From an uncultured Oscillospiraceae bacterium (GTDB lineage Bacteria; Bacillota; Clostridia; Oscillospirales; Ruminococcaceae): DNA of 12,311 bases. This document shows positions 12,304-12,311 of the stretch, piece by piece. Location of the stretch: positions 1 through 12,311 of the forward strand of contig CAUABB010000027.1 of NCBI GenBank assembly GCA_958427155.1, given 5' to 3'. The notes beneath the pieces are model-generated. The model was not told the origin of the DNA. It ran no database searches and saw nothing but the letters and a program-made list of their open reading frames with translations. The stretch's first letter is position 1, and every line of letters begins with the position of its first letter. The translations under genes and the position numbers were made by a program.

Positions 12304-12311
12304 AGGAGGTG
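12304..12311 (+). promoter_or_regulatory. Ribosome binding site of the next, unseen gene
   Basis: AGGAGGTG, a perfect match to the anti-Shine-Dalgarno sequence, is the last thing in the window. The 52 nt between ffh and this site hold a 7-bp hairpin (12265-12281) without a T run, so ffh transcription probably continues. In many Firmicutes the next gene is rpsP (ribosomal protein S16); this is inference. Confidence 0.75.

Overview
The window reads as a chromosomal segment of a low-to-moderate G+C Gram-positive anaerobe of the class Clostridia (Bacillota). The reasons are strong AGGAGG-type ribosome binding sites, intrinsic hairpin terminators, solitary ECF vitamin S components, a TPP riboswitch in front of thiT, the ylxM-ffh pair and a class I two-subunit-type fumarase alpha protein. 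A genus cannot be named from the sequence alone. Most of the window is ordinary housekeeping and salvage metabolism, and I see no phage, CRISPR or defence island.

Left part (1-3600). The 3' end of a glycolytic GAPDH gene finishes at 401 and is closed by a very strong terminator. A gene-free stretch of about 350 nt follows. It holds what looks like an internally deleted IS200-type element: a good RBS, the first codons of a TnpA-like protein with an in-frame stop, and a GC-rich hairpin. On the minus strand lie dhaK and dhaL, the substrate-binding and nucleotide-binding subunits of a dihydroxyacetone-type kinase. Divergent from dhaK is a triosephosphate isomerase homologue with altered active-site loops. 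The two sides have back-to-back promoters. The kinase would make a ketose phosphate that the isomerase-like enzyme converts; whether the sugar is a triose (DHA) or a tetrulose is open. A shared hairpin then separates the isomerase gene from a small basic membrane-type protein of 58 residues on the minus strand.

Middle part (3600-8270). An AT-rich spacer carries promoters for a two-gene vitamin B6 salvage operon: a PdxK/PdxY-type kinase and an ECF S component predicted to import pyridoxine-type vitamers. A convergent minus-strand gene encodes a short iron-sulfur protein related to epoxyqueuosine reductase. Divergent from it, an HutI-like amidohydrolase gene overlaps by four bases the gene for a class I fumarase/tartrate dehydratase alpha subunit. 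No beta-subunit gene follows.

Right part (8270-12311). A THUMP-domain rRNA methyltransferase of the RlmL/YpsC type comes first. Next is a complete TPP-riboswitch unit (promoter, aptamer, terminator) controlling thiT, the thiamine S component. Last is the ylxM-ffh signal recognition particle operon, driven by a perfect consensus promoter. The window stops on a perfect Shine-Dalgarno sequence for the next gene, possibly rpsP.

Start codons were moved inward from the longest reading frame for seven genes (dhaK, the 58-aa protein, pdxK, the QueG-like gene, thiT, ylxM and, by truncation, gap) because RBS or promoter positions favour the inner start. No clearly new system is present. The best leads are the kinase/isomerase locus, the IS200 relic, the orphan fumarase alpha subunit and the reduced QueG-like protein.
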